This document shows, one piece after another, positions 7,303 to 15,444 of a stretch of DNA of 64,000 nucleotides. Under the pieces are notes generated by a model, which worked only from the letters and a program-made list of their open reading frames with translations, ran no database searches and was not told the origin of the DNA. The first letter of the stretch is position 1. Each line of letters opens with the position of its first letter. This DNA is from Phenylobacterium deserti (GTDB lineage Bacteria > Pseudomonadota > Alphaproteobacteria > Caulobacterales > Caulobacteraceae): positions 1,364,001 to 1,428,000 of the forward strand of contig NZ_QFYR01000001.1 of assembly GCF_003254705.1 (NCBI RefSeq), written 5' to 3'. The translations under genes and the position numbers were made by a program.

Positions 7303-7469
7303 AGGGCCACAGCCGTCGTGTTGGGCCCTACCTTGTCCACGGCCTCGGCAAGTTCTTGCGGCGACGCACCGAAGCGTTTGGCCCAGTAGCGGACCTGGTC
7401 GGCATCCCTCAGGTCTATGGTTCGCGACGCCTCGAACAGGGCCCGCCGCTTGCGTTTGCTGGCCTTCAC
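7278..7469 (-). CDS. Small DUF3606 protein
   Basis: 63 residues from a GTG at 7467-7469 with AAGGAG six bases upstream. A longer frame from 7547 is rejected because an EcfG-like promoter (7501-7525) lies between the two candidate starts. The basic N-terminus (KASKRKRR) leads into a DUF3606 core, DLRDADQVRYWAKRFG followed by SPQELAEAVDKVG. DUF3606 proteins are small, soluble, often stress-induced and of unknown biochemical role. A second DUF3606 gene sits 460 bases away on the same strand. Confidence 0.8.
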   Translation of the reverse strand: MKASKRKRRALFEASRTIDLRDADQVRYWAKRFGASPQELAEAVDKVGPNTTAVALQLSAPLS

Positions 7470-7500
7470 GTGCGGCTCCTTGGTCCCGTCACTTGACGAA

Positions 7501-7525
7501 AACAGCCCACGCGCATCGTCGTTCC
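7501..7525 (-). promoter_or_regulatory. EcfG-type promoter for the DUF3606 gene
   Basis: Reading leftward: GGAAC (7521-7525), a 16-base spacer, then TGTT (7501-7504). The general-stress consensus is GGAAC-N16/17-CGTT, so this matches 8 of 9 positions. The -10 lies about 32 bases before the GTG start. Confidence 0.6.
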
Positions 7526-7688
7526 GCCAAGCGTTGCCCTCGTTCATCGGGCGGTCAGGCTGCCTGCGTCATGACTCAGGCAAGGACGGCGCGCGGCGTA
7601 CTTTGCGGGTCCCTTCCGATGGCTGCTGGTCGCGCCATTGGCGAGCCCCCGGCCTCCCAGTGCGGGAGCGCCGGGGCGTTCGGCAGCC

Positions 7689-7850
7689 TCAGGCCTGCCC
7701 GTAGAGCATCAGCGAACTGAGGTCAGTGCCATCGTTGGCGGCGGCGCTTTCGACGCCGCGTCGCCAGACGAGGTGGCGGCCGCTTGCGGCCGGTTTGCGC
7801 TTGCGGACGACTTCGACGCTTCTGCGCGAGGCTTGGGCTCGGGTCTTCAT
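7689..7850 (-). CDS. Small Arg-rich protein, unrecognised
   Basis: 53 residues from the ATG at 7848-7850, preceded by GGGAG at 8 bases. An in-frame upstream ATG at 7877 lacks a ribosome site and overlaps the proposed promoter. The N-terminal half is strongly basic (RAQASRRSVEVVRKRKP), the C-terminal half polar (NDGTDLSSLMLYG). No family recognised. A EcfG-like promoter upstream and two stress-type DUF3606 neighbours suggest a general-stress gene. Confidence 0.55.
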   Translation of the reverse strand: MKTRAQASRRSVEVVRKRKPAASGRHLVWRRGVESAAANDGTDLSSLMLYGQA

Positions 7851-7875
7851 GGTCCAGCTCCCTGTCTGGCGCTTC

Positions 7876-7901
7876 AACCTTGACCCTAGAGCTGTTGTTC
7901 C
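7876..7901 (-). promoter_or_regulatory. EcfG-like promoter for the 53-residue protein
   Basis: Leftward: GGAAC (7897-7901), 17-base spacer, GGTT (7876-7879), one mismatch to CGTT. It sits 26 bases before the ATG at 7850, about the same distance as for the other candidates nearby. Confidence 0.5.
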
Positions 7902-7933
7902 GCTTGTCGCAGGTCGCGGTTATGTGAGCGCGA

Positions 7934-8122
7934 TCAGGCGCGCTTAAGCTGCTCCGCGGCGCGGTCGAGCTCGTCCCGCTGATTGCCGTGGCGTGCGATC
8001 AGGTCTCGAGCCTGGTCCATGGTGAGGCCGTGCTTATCTGCGAAGTATCGGACCTCGTAGTCCTCGGAGCCAGAAACCCGGCTGCGGTCCGGCTCGCCCA
8101 CATGTTGCTTGTTGTCGGCCAT
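7934..8122 (-). CDS. Second small DUF3606 protein
   Basis: 62 residues from the ATG at 8120-8122, with an AGGAGG ribosome site seven bases upstream. A much longer frame that starts at 8716 runs through other genes and is rejected. The core EDYEVRYFADKHGLTMDQAR followed by DLIARHG is the DUF3606 signature; the N-terminus MADNKQHVGEPDRSRVSG is polar. Function is unknown; family members in this group are often stress-induced. It is a distant paralogue of the gene at 7278-7469. Confidence 0.85.
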   Translation of the reverse strand: MADNKQHVGEPDRSRVSGSEDYEVRYFADKHGLTMDQARDLIARHGNQRDELDRAAEQLKRA

Positions 8123-8154
8123 CGTTTTCCTCCTGCGAAGCGTGGCTCGGGAGG

Positions 8155-8179
8155 AATCCGCCGCGACTCCGCCGGTTCC
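8155..8179 (-). promoter_or_regulatory. Weak EcfG-like promoter for the second DUF3606 gene
   Basis: Leftward: a perfect GGAAC (8175-8179), 16-base spacer, GATT (8155-8158), two mismatches to CGTT. Distance to the ATG (33 bases) matches the other candidates, which is the main support. Confidence 0.35.
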
Positions 8180-8257
8180 GATGGGCGCCTTCATCGTAGT
8201 TCTACAGTAGTGCGAAGCTCCGTCAGCAGGAGCATCACAAAGGTCCACCGCAAAGGG

Positions 8258-8443
8258 ATGGATCTCGTGAACCAGCCGACCCGCACCATTCGCGCCGAAC
8301 TGATTGCTCGCCAGCCGCGCGTGCGTCGCCCCACGGCGGTGGCCGACCGTATTCCCCCCGGCGTGTCCTTGACCTTGGCGCTCTTCGTTTCCGGCCTGAT
8401 GTGGCTGGCGATCGCTCTGGGTGTTCGAGCCCTGTTCGCGTAG
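8258..8443 (+). CDS. Small single-pass membrane protein, unrecognised
   Basis: 61 residues. The N-terminal 30 are basic and polar (PTRTIRAELIARQPRVRRP); one hydrophobic helix follows at about 37-58 (SLTLALFVSGLMWLAIALG). The ATG at 8258 has AAAGGG directly before it; a GTG three codons later is better spaced and may be the true start. The orientation opposes the DUF3606 cluster. No family recognised. Confidence 0.55.
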   Translation: MDLVNQPTRTIRAELIARQPRVRRPTAVADRIPPGVSLTLALFVSGLMWLAIALGVRALFA

Positions 8444-8518
8444 GCGCATCCCGAACTGCAGCCGGGCGCGGCGCCGCGCCCTCTGGTGTTCCGGCGCGAA
8501 CCTCATCATGAGGTGCGC

Positions 8519-9295
8519 ATGAAGCGACCTGCCATGCGCCGCCTCATCGCGTTCGTCGTCGCCGTCGCCGCCCTGAGCGAGCCGGCGGCCGCCGCGACCT
8601 TGCGGACCGCAATCACCCTCTATGATCCGGCCCGAAATCGTCCGGTTCCGGTGGTGCTCTACCGCGCTGAGGACGCGTCTGGCCCGCAGCCCCTCGCCGT
8701 TGTCTCGCCCGGGCATGGGGCCAGCGCCACTTCCTACAGCTTCATCTCCGAGGCCCTTGTCCAGCGGGGCTACACGGTGGCGGCGGTGCAGAACGAGATC
8801 CCGGGCGATCCGCCGCTGATCCTGGGCGACGACATCTTCAACCGCCGCATGCCCGGCTGGCGGGCCGCCGCTGGCAGCTTGGACCTAATTGTCCGGACCG
8901 TGCGGGAGGCTGGCCTGGCGAACTCCCAGCCCCTGCTGCTGGTTGGCCATTCCAACGGCGGCGACATCTCTCTGCTCTACGCTGCTGAGCATCCGAAGGA
9001 TGTTGCCGTCGCCGTCACCCTGGACAACCGGCGCTATCCGCTGCCCCGGCGCCCGTCGCCGCACGTCTGCACCATCCGCTCCGTGGATCAGCCTCCGGAT
9101 CCGGGCGTGCTGCCGACGCCCGAAGAGCAGAAGATCAATGGCACGGTGATCGAGACCATCCCTGGGCTCGGGCACAACGACATGGCCGATTGGGCGACGC
9201 CGGTCTGGCGGGAGGGCATGCTGCGGGTGATCCTCGGATGCGCAGAGGCTCGGGCCCAGCCCAAGACGCAAGCTGGCATAGGTAATTCCCCGTAG
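8519..9295 (+). CDS. Secreted alpha/beta hydrolase
   Basis: 258 residues from the ATG at 8519 (GAGG upstream); an earlier in-frame start at 8486 would add a charged tail before the signal peptide. The signal peptide ends near residue 25 (PAAAA). The nucleophile elbow GHSNGGD (about residue 143) and a C-terminal GLGHNDM, likely carrying the catalytic His, define the alpha/beta hydrolase fold. SPGHGAS near residue 68 may form the oxyanion region. A dienelactone hydrolase- or lipase-like esterase is likely; substrate unknown. Tandem with the MarR gene but not obviously co-regulated. Confidence 0.82.
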   Translation: MKRPAMRRLIAFVVAVAALSEPAAAATLRTAITLYDPARNRPVPVVLYRAEDASGPQPLAVVSPGHGASATSYSFISEALVQRGYTVAAVQNEIPGDPPLILGDDIFNRRMPGWRAAAGSLDLIVRTVREAGLANSQPLLLVGHSNGGDISLLYAAEHPKDVAVAVTLDNRRYPLPRRPSPHVCTIRSVDQPPDPGVLPTPEEQKINGTVIETIPGLGHNDMADWATPVWREGMLRVILGCAEARAQPKTQAGIGNSP

Positions 9296-9374
9296 TTCTC
9301 CTCACAGGCGAATGACCGCATACCTCGGGCGTCGAAAGACCCGGCGGAGACCTGCCGAACCCCTGGAGATTGCG

Positions 9375-9848
9375 ATGGCCGCGGCCCTGCAACTGACTGT
9401 CGAGCAACCCGCCCGTGAGAGCGAGACTGCGTCCGCCCTGGTCTCCAGCCTGATGCTGGTGGGTCGGCGCTGGCGGGCCCGCCTGAACCTGCGCCTGCGC
9501 GGCCTCGGGCAAACCGACGCCCGCCTAGCAGCCATGGTCTCCATCGCCCAGGCCGGCGATGGCCTGCCGCAGAACCGGTTGGCCGAGGAGCTCGGGGTGG
9601 AAGCCCCCACGGTGGTGCGCTTGGTGGACGCCTTGGAAACGCAGGGCCTCGTTCAGCGCTGCGCCGGCGTCGCCGACCGTCGCCAGAAGCTGGTTCGCCT
9701 CAACCCCGAAGCCGAAACCTTGCTGGACCAGGCGAGCGCCATCGAGCGCCGACTCCAGCAGAGCCTGTTCGACGACATCGACCCGGAAGATCTGGCCGCC
9801 TGCCGCCGCGTGCTCGACGTGCTGGCCAGCCGCCTCGCTCCGCACTGA
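9375..9848 (+). CDS. MarR-family transcriptional regulator
   Basis: 157 residues from the ATG at 9375 with CTGGAG before it; an upstream in-frame start at 9312 has no ribosome site. The winged helix is clear: LPQNRLAEELGVEAPTVVRL (recognition helix, about 73-92), then RCAGVADRRQKLVRLN, matching the MarR wing with its DRR motif. Dimerisation helices flank it. MarR proteins are ligand-responsive dimers, usually repressing an adjacent gene; here the hydrolase lies upstream and a NIPSNAP gene 63 bases downstream. Confidence 0.88.
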   Translation: MAAALQLTVEQPARESETASALVSSLMLVGRRWRARLNLRLRGLGQTDARLAAMVSIAQAGDGLPQNRLAEELGVEAPTVVRLVDALETQGLVQRCAGVADRRQKLVRLNPEAETLLDQASAIERRLQQSLFDDIDPEDLAACRRVLDVLASRLAPH

Positions 9849-9911
9849 CAAGCCTGTTGCCAGGACAACGTCGCCATTAGAGGCTCCGCGGCTCACACGC
9901 CCGGAGCCTTC

Positions 9912-10340
9912 ATGCGTTTTCTGCCTGCTTCTCTTTTCGCGTCCGTCGCCGTTGCAATGGCCGCGCCCGCTTTCGCGCAGCCAGCCAAGCTCGATCCGCA
10001 GACCGCGGTCTACGAACTGCGCACCTACTACGCCGCGCCAGGCAAGCTCGAAGCGCTCAACACGCGCTTTCGCCAACACACCCTCAAGATGTTCGAGAAG
10101 CACGGCATGACCAATGTCGCCTACTGGAGCGACCTCGATGCGCCGAACGGGCGGGTGATCTACGTCTTGGCTTACCCAAGCCGCGAGGCTCGCGATGCAT
10201 CCTGGAAGGCGTTTGGCTCCGATCCGGAGTGGCGCGCCATCGCCAGCGCGTCCGAAGCCAATGGCAAGCTGGTGGACAAGGTGGAGAGCGTCTTCATGAA
10301 GATGACCGACTACTCTCCGCCCCTGCCGCTCGGCCGCTAG
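9912..10340 (+). CDS. Secreted NIPSNAP-family protein
   Basis: 142 residues with a signal peptide (1-22, ending AFA). The NIPSNAP domain begins VYELRTYYAAPGKLEALNTR and includes HGMTNVAYW and the SREARDASWKAF segment. NIPSNAP domains adopt a dimeric alpha/beta-barrel fold; the bacterial role is unclear. The 3' end overlaps the convergent SDR gene by four bases. Confidence 0.85.
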   Translation: MRFLPASLFASVAVAMAAPAFAQPAKLDPQTAVYELRTYYAAPGKLEALNTRFRQHTLKMFEKHGMTNVAYWSDLDAPNGRVIYVLAYPSREARDASWKAFGSDPEWRAIASASEANGKLVDKVESVFMKMTDYSPPLPLGR

Positions 10341-11101
10341 GCCGTCGCGCCGCCGTCCACAACAAGCGTCTGGCCCGTGGTCCAGGCGCCGGCGCGCGAG
10401 GCGAGGAACACGGCCGCGCCCGCGATGTCGTCCGGCTCGCCCAGGCGGCGCAGGGGCGTGCCCCGGCTGGCGCGCTCCTCACCTTCAGGAGTGTCCCACA
10501 GCGCGCGGGCGAAGTCGGTCTTCACCAGCCCGGGGGCGATGCAGTTGACCCGGATGTTGTCGGGCGATAGCTCCTGGGCGAGGTTGCGGGCCAGCTGCAT
10601 GTCCGCGGCCTTCGAGATGGCATAGGCGCCGATCACCGGGGTGCCGCGTAGCCCGCCGATGGACGAGATGATCACGATCGCGCCGTCGCGCCGCGCGCGC
10701 ATCTCCGGCGCTACCATGCTCACCAGCCAGTTGTTGGCGATAATGTTGTTCTCCAGGATCTTCCGGAACTGGTCGTCCGAGATCCCGCTCATCGGTCCGT
10801 AGTAAGGGTTGGAGGCGGCGTTGCAGACCAGGATGTCGACCTTGCCGAAAGCGGCCCGCGTCTCGTCCACGAGGTGCTGAAGATCTTCCTTGGAGGAGAT
10901 GTTCGCGGGGACGGCGATGGCGCGACCCGGCGTGCGGGCGTTGATCGCCTCCGCCACCTCTTCGCACGGGCCCTGCTTGCGCGAGGAGATCACCACCTTT
11001 GCGCCGTGTTCGGCCATGCGCTCGGAGATCGCGCGACCGATGCCGCGGGACGAGCCGGTGATGATTGCCACCTTGCCGGTCAGATCGAAAAGTTCGCCCA
11101 T
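10337..11101 (-). CDS. Short-chain dehydrogenase/reductase (SDR)
   Basis: 254 residues from the ATG at 11101, with GAGG at 8 bases; an upstream ATG at 11134 has no ribosome site. Classical SDR features: TGSSRGIGRA nucleotide-binding loop near residue 15, NAAS, catalytic Ser in IISSIGG, YAISKAA (Tyr and Lys), and the C-terminal GQTLVVDGG. The basic residue after the Gly motif (SSRKQ) points to NADP(H). Substrate cannot be read from the sequence; this subgroup includes enzymes annotated for acyl and steroid-like substrates. Confidence 0.9.
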   Translation of the reverse strand: MGELFDLTGKVAIITGSSRGIGRAISERMAEHGAKVVISSRKQGPCEEVAEAINARTPGRAIAVPANISSKEDLQHLVDETRAAFGKVDILVCNAASNPYYGPMSGISDDQFRKILENNIIANNWLVSMVAPEMRARRDGAIVIISSIGGLRGTPVIGAYAISKAADMQLARNLAQELSPDNIRVNCIAPGLVKTDFARALWDTPEGEERASRGTPLRRLGEPDDIAGAAVFLASRAGAWTTGQTLVVDGGATA

Positions 11102-11163
11102 GCCCTCGTCCTCAAACGGTTGTTTGAATGACATCTGGGGTCGTGCGGGCCTCTAGGTCAAGC

Positions 11164-11907
11164 TCAGCGGCAGATCCTGTAGGGGCCGAAGTCCAGGTGC
11201 AGGTGATCGCGGTGCGCAGCGTTGTAGTCGGGGCTGAGCACACCATGGAAGAAGCCGCAGGCGTCGTCTCGCACCCGGCGCAGAAAGGCGCCGCGCTCGT
11301 CCTCACGCCGGAAGTCTCCAGCCACGGTGATCCGCCGCCCGTCGGACAGCCGAAAGCCGGCCACGTCGAGTGCGTTGGCTCGGGCGTGCTCGCTGGGCCG
11401 GCCGCTCTCACGTCCATAGACGTTGCGGCAGGAGTAGCTGCCGTAGTGGTCGACCTGCGTCACCCGCGCCCCAAGGGTCTCTTGCGCGGCGGGTTGCAGA
11501 ACGTGGCGGCTCCAGAAGGCGTAGCCGAGCGCGACCGGACAGGTGATGGTGGGCCCGGCCGGGGCGAGACGTGTCAGACCTGAGGTGACGCGAACCGAGT
11601 TTTCGGTCGTGCAGAACCGCTCGGTGCGAACGGGCTGATCGACGAACGCCACCCCGCCCTCTTGGAGGATCTTGCGGCACAGCTCCGGATCGTCGGTGGC
11701 CCGGGCGAACTTGATCGCCGTCGCCATGCCCAGCGGTTCGTCCAGGCTGAGCGGCTTCCAGGGTAGATCCTGTGGCGGCGCCCACAGGTTGACGGCGGCC
11801 ACAAGCGCCATGACCACGACGCCGAAGTCGAGCAGGCTCGCCCAAAGGCTCCCGAAGGCAAGGGCTTCCGGCGAGGCCGGCTTCAGGGTGGGCAGACGGG
11901 GCGGCAC
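11164..11907 (-). CDS. Extensin-like family membrane-anchored protein
   Basis: 247 residues. An N-terminal hydrophobic segment (about 22-42) anchors a periplasmic domain. The C-terminal extensin-like domain is recognised from QVDHYGSYSCRNVYGR, SEHARANALDVAGF, GDFRRED and the end HRDHLHLDFGPYRICR. Conserved Cys residues likely form disulfides. The domain resembles metal-dependent peptidoglycan peptidases with the SxHxxGxAxD-type motif, so a cell-wall role is plausible but unproven. Confidence 0.85.
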   Translation of the reverse strand: MPPRLPTLKPASPEALAFGSLWASLLDFGVVVMALVAAVNLWAPPQDLPWKPLSLDEPLGMATAIKFARATDDPELCRKILQEGGVAFVDQPVRTERFCTTENSVRVTSGLTRLAPAGPTITCPVALGYAFWSRHVLQPAAQETLGARVTQVDHYGSYSCRNVYGRESGRPSEHARANALDVAGFRLSDGRRITVAGDFRREDERGAFLRRVRDDACGFFHGVLSPDYNAAHRDHLHLDFGPYRICR

Positions 11908-11948
11908 GGCGGCGGAACGGCCCGCCGAAGCGCCGGTTCAATGCAGCG

Positions 11949-12914
11949 TCAGCCAGCCATCGCCAAGGCTGCGTCCGGCTCGCTCTCGGCCGACGCCCAG
12001 ATCGGCTTGAAGCCGGTCTGGGGGCTCCAATCCAGCCGGCCGCCCAGGCGGGCAACCAGGCTCATGGGATCGCTCCGCAAGAACTCGGCGACAGGCAGAT
12101 TGCTGTCGCTGAGAGTGACCTCCAGAACCGTCTGCTTGCCGATCGAGGCGCCGTTCTGCACCAGCTCGCACTGAACGAGCACGCAGACCTTCGACAGCCG
12201 CAACGCGCCCAGCACCTCCAGGCCGATCCGCAGCGCGATGCTGCACACCGAAGCGAGATGCACCTCGTTGCGCTGGGCGGTGGTCATGGCGGTCCGCATG
12301 CCCCCACTCAGCCTTTCGTCGGGGATGTCGTCCAGCATGAGGCCTTCGACCGTCGCTTTGGCTCGGCCAGATCCCAGAACGGTGAGGGTGGCGGCGTTCA
12401 CCAGGTCCGCGACCTTGTCCACCGTGGAGCAGCGGGCAAGAGCTTCCTGAACGGGTGCAGTTTCAAGTTCCAGAACCTTGGCGGCGAAGCTCTGCTTACG
12501 ATTGTTGAGCTCGACCGTGCGCCGCGCCGCTTCGTTGTCGGCCTCGTCCTGCGTTGTGGCGTCCAGGACGCGGGCCACGAGCTCGCGGCGGCGCAGGCTC
12601 TGGTTACCGAACAGAAGCTCGCGCCAGCTCGGTCGGTAGGCCGCCAGCGCCTTGCGCGCGACGTCGCGGCGTGGGTAGACGCGAGGCGGCGTCTCCAGCA
12701 CCGGCAGTGCGGCCGCGCCCGGCCAGTCGATGGGCCGGAACGGTATCCGATGACAGCCGGTCAGCCGGTGCAGTTCGGCGTCCGTAAGCGTCAGGTCATC
12801 GGAGGTCTGCTCCGAAGACCGCAGCCTCAGCATGTCCCGCGCCGCACGCTTGGCCGCGCGCTCCACCCGCCCTGTCGGGTTGAGGATGGGTATCTGCCGC
12901 CCCACGCTGACCAT
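11949..12914 (-). CDS. Hypothetical cytoplasmic protein, unrecognised
   Basis: 321 residues, no signal peptide or membrane segment. A basic, Pro-containing N-terminal half is followed by a helical region (about 105-190) and a C-terminal half ending with VARLGGRLDWSPQ. Internal phrases such as LFGNQSLRRRELVARVLDATTQDEADNEAARRT are helical and charged. No family recognised. It is preceded by a 272-base gap shared with the ClpP-like gene and has no clear operon partner. Confidence 0.75.
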   Translation of the reverse strand: MVSVGRQIPILNPTGRVERAAKRAARDMLRLRSSEQTSDDLTLTDAELHRLTGCHRIPFRPIDWPGAAALPVLETPPRVYPRRDVARKALAAYRPSWRELLFGNQSLRRRELVARVLDATTQDEADNEAARRTVELNNRKQSFAAKVLELETAPVQEALARCSTVDKVADLVNAATLTVLGSGRAKATVEGLMLDDIPDERLSGGMRTAMTTAQRNEVHLASVCSIALRIGLEVLGALRLSKVCVLVQCELVQNGASIGKQTVLEVTLSDSNLPVAEFLRSDPMSLVARLGGRLDWSPQTGFKPIWASAESEPDAALAMAG

Positions 12915-13186
12915 TTCGCCCCCTATCGATTAGTGATCACACGGTTTGGCGAACATTGTTGTGGAACTGTTAAGCTGCGCAGCTAGAGGCCCAAATACCA
13001 CCTGGGCGAGCGACTGCTCTCGTCCGGCGCGCGGCTATGGCATCAAACGAGGTGCGCACACGCAATCTGGCGGGGCGCTCTTGCCGTAGAGCCCGCGGAC
13101 CAATAACTGCATTCGAGCATTCTTCAGCTGCGGGGAGGCGGCGCCGTGGGGCGCGCCCTCACTCCGGCAATCCCCGAGGAGCACTT

Positions 13187-13804
13187 ATGATCAAGTGGAC
13201 GGCGCGTCTGGACGACGAAGATGGCGATGATGAAAAGGGCCGTCTGCCAGACATGCCTATGACGGCCGGCCCGGTCCAGAACGCCCTGTTCAAGTCGCGG
13301 ACCGTGTTGATCTTCGGCGAAATCGACATGCGACTGGCCGAGCGCGTCACCGCGCAACTGACGGCGTTGTCTGCTGAGAGCAGCGATCCCATCCGGGTGA
13401 TCGTGAATTCGCCGGGCGGTCACGTGGAAAGCGGCGACACTGTTCACGACATGATCCGCTTCTGCGGCTCTCCAGTGAAGGTGATCGGCACGGGCTGGGT
13501 CGCCAGCGCCGGCGCGCACATCTTCCTGGGTGCGACCAAGGAAAACCGCTTCTGCCTGCCGAACACTCGCTTCCTGCTGCACCAGCCGGCTGGCGGCAGC
13601 CGCGGCCAAGCCTCGGATATCGAGATCGAAGCGCGCGAGATCATCAAGATGCGCGACCGCGTGAACCGGATCATCGCGGAAGAGACTGGCCAGACGGTCG
13701 AGCGGATCGTGAAGGACACCCAGCGCAACTTCTGGCTCAACGCTGAAGAGGCGATCGAGTACGGCCTGGTCTCCAAGATCGTCCGTAACACCTCGGAAGT
13801 CTGA
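13187..13804 (+). CDS. ClpP-type serine protease paralogue
   Basis: 205 residues from the ATG at 13187, with GAGGAG upstream; a longer frame from 13037 lacks a ribosome site. ClpP fold signatures: FGEID at 43-47, VNSPGGHVESGDTVHDMI, active Ser107 in GWVASAGAH and His132 in FLLHQPAGG. It differs from the main ClpP in the acidic N-terminus (DDEDGDDEKGR) and lacks the usual IGF loop order at the extreme N-terminus. No ClpX or tig gene is nearby, so this is a second, ClpP-like peptidase whose ATPase partner is unknown. The GH13 gene begins four bases after its stop. Confidence 0.88.
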   Translation: MIKWTARLDDEDGDDEKGRLPDMPMTAGPVQNALFKSRTVLIFGEIDMRLAERVTAQLTALSAESSDPIRVIVNSPGGHVESGDTVHDMIRFCGSPVKVIGTGWVASAGAHIFLGATKENRFCLPNTRFLLHQPAGGSRGQASDIEIEAREIIKMRDRVNRIIAEETGQTVERIVKDTQRNFWLNAEEAIEYGLVSKIVRNTSEV

Positions 13805-13808
13805 TCCG

Positions 13809-15434
13809 ATGACGCAGACGTGGTGGCGGGGTGCCGTCCTCTATCACGTCTATGTCCGCAGCTTCTTCGACAGCGACGGCGACGGCCATGGCGATCTGCC
13901 GGGCGTCGCCGCCAAGCTCGACTACATCCAGAGCCTCGGCGTCGACGGGATCTGGCTCTCGCCGATCCATCCCTCGCCGAACCGCGACTGGGGCTACGAC
14001 ATTGCGGACTACCAGGGCGTCCAAGCCGACTACGGGACGCTCGACGATTTCGAAGACCTCCTGGAAGCGGCCCATGCCCGCGGTCTGAAGGTCGTCCTCG
14101 ACGAGGTGCTTTCCCATACCAGCGACGAGCATCCATGGTTCGTCGAAAGCCTGACTGGCGGGGCCGCCGGTCCCAAGGCTGACTGGTACGTCTGGGCCGA
14201 TCCGAAGGTCGACGGCACGGCTCCGAACAATTGGCTCAGCGTTTTCGGCGGTCCTGCCTGGGCCTATCAGCCTGCGCGCCGTCAGCACTACCACCACAAG
14301 TTCCTGCGACAGCAGCCGAAGCTGAACTGGCGCAACGCCGACGCCCGGGAAGCGGCGCTGTCCGTTCTCGACCTGTGGCTGGAGCGGGGCGTCGACGGCT
14401 TTCGGCTCGACGTCGCCGGCACCTACCTCCACGACGAGGCCCTCACCGACAACCCGCCCGCCGAGAAGACGGAGCGGGCCTTCCGCCACGCCTCCGACCT
14501 GCAGCGGCACCTCTACGACTCCAACCTGCCGGAGAACGTGAAGGTGCTGGACCTCATCCGCCGTCGGGTCGAAGCGCACGACGGAAAGAATGGGGGCGAC
14601 CGCTTCGTTTTCGGCGAGTTCTCCGAGGAGGAAGAGCGCTGCGGCGCCTACCTCTCCGCCGAGGACGGCCTGCACTCGGCCTACACTTTCGTCCTGCTCA
14701 CCGCGGACCAGCTCACGCCTCAGACCTTCCGCGAGCACTACGCAACGTTCGAGCGGTTTCCCGCCCACTGGCCGACCATCTCCTTCTCGAACCACGACGT
14801 GCCGCGCACGGTCAGCCGGTTCGGCGGCGACGGCTCGCCCGAGTTCGCCAAGCTGATGTTCGCCCTGCTGGTCAGCCTCAAGGGAACGACCCTGATCTAC
14901 CAGGGCGAAGAGCTCGGCCTGCCGCAGGCGCAGCTTGCTCGCGACCAACTGCGAGACCCTGTGGGCGATCTCTATTGGCCCTACGTCGGCGGGCGCGACG
15001 GTTGCCGTACGCCCATGCCGTGGAATGGATCGGACAACCTCGGCTTTACGGACGGGACCCCCTGGTTGCCGGCTGCCGCCGAGCACGCCTCCCTCACCGT
15101 GGAAGAGCAGGAAAACGACCCCGACAGTCCTCTGGCCTTTGCGCGCGAGATGGTCGCTTTCCGCAAGGCCTCGCCGACCATGACGCACGGGGACATCGCG
15201 TTCTTGGATGTGCCGACCCCGGTGCTGGCGTTTGTCCGGCGCAGCGAGACGGGGGCGATCGCCTGCGTCTTCAACCTCAGCGCCGAGCCCCAGATTGTGC
15301 ATCACGATCAGCTCGAAGACGGCGATCTGTGGCCCTTGCGCTCGGGGGAGGCGGATCTTCGCGGCGGGTCGCTGGGCCTGTCCCCCTGGGCCGCCGCCTT
15401 CCTGAGCCTTCCCCGCGAGTTCGCCGCGGATTAG
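13809..15434 (+). CDS. GH13 alpha-glucosidase
   Basis: 541 residues, no signal peptide. GH13 regions are clear: DEVLSHTSDEHPWF near 98-111 (Ser replaces the usual Asn, as often in the alphaproteobacterial alpha-glucosidase group), nucleophile Asp201 in DGFRLDVA, acid/base Glu270 in FVFGEFS and Asp330 in FSNHD. The C-terminal beta domain ends at LSLPREFAA. It hydrolyses alpha-1,4 or alpha-1,6 glucosides in the cytoplasm. The gene starts four bases after the ClpP-like gene and is followed within 10 bases by the Rieske gene, so the three may be one transcript without obvious shared function. Confidence 0.92.
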   Translation: MTQTWWRGAVLYHVYVRSFFDSDGDGHGDLPGVAAKLDYIQSLGVDGIWLSPIHPSPNRDWGYDIADYQGVQADYGTLDDFEDLLEAAHARGLKVVLDEVLSHTSDEHPWFVESLTGGAAGPKADWYVWADPKVDGTAPNNWLSVFGGPAWAYQPARRQHYHHKFLRQQPKLNWRNADAREAALSVLDLWLERGVDGFRLDVAGTYLHDEALTDNPPAEKTERAFRHASDLQRHLYDSNLPENVKVLDLIRRRVEAHDGKNGGDRFVFGEFSEEEERCGAYLSAEDGLHSAYTFVLLTADQLTPQTFREHYATFERFPAHWPTISFSNHDVPRTVSRFGGDGSPEFAKLMFALLVSLKGTTLIYQGEELGLPQAQLARDQLRDPVGDLYWPYVGGRDGCRTPMPWNGSDNLGFTDGTPWLPAAAEHASLTVEEQENDPDSPLAFAREMVAFRKASPTMTHGDIAFLDVPTPVLAFVRRSETGAIACVFNLSAEPQIVHHDQLEDGDLWPLRSGEADLRGGSLGLSPWAAAFLSLPREFAAD

Positions 15435-15444
15435 AAGCCGCCCT

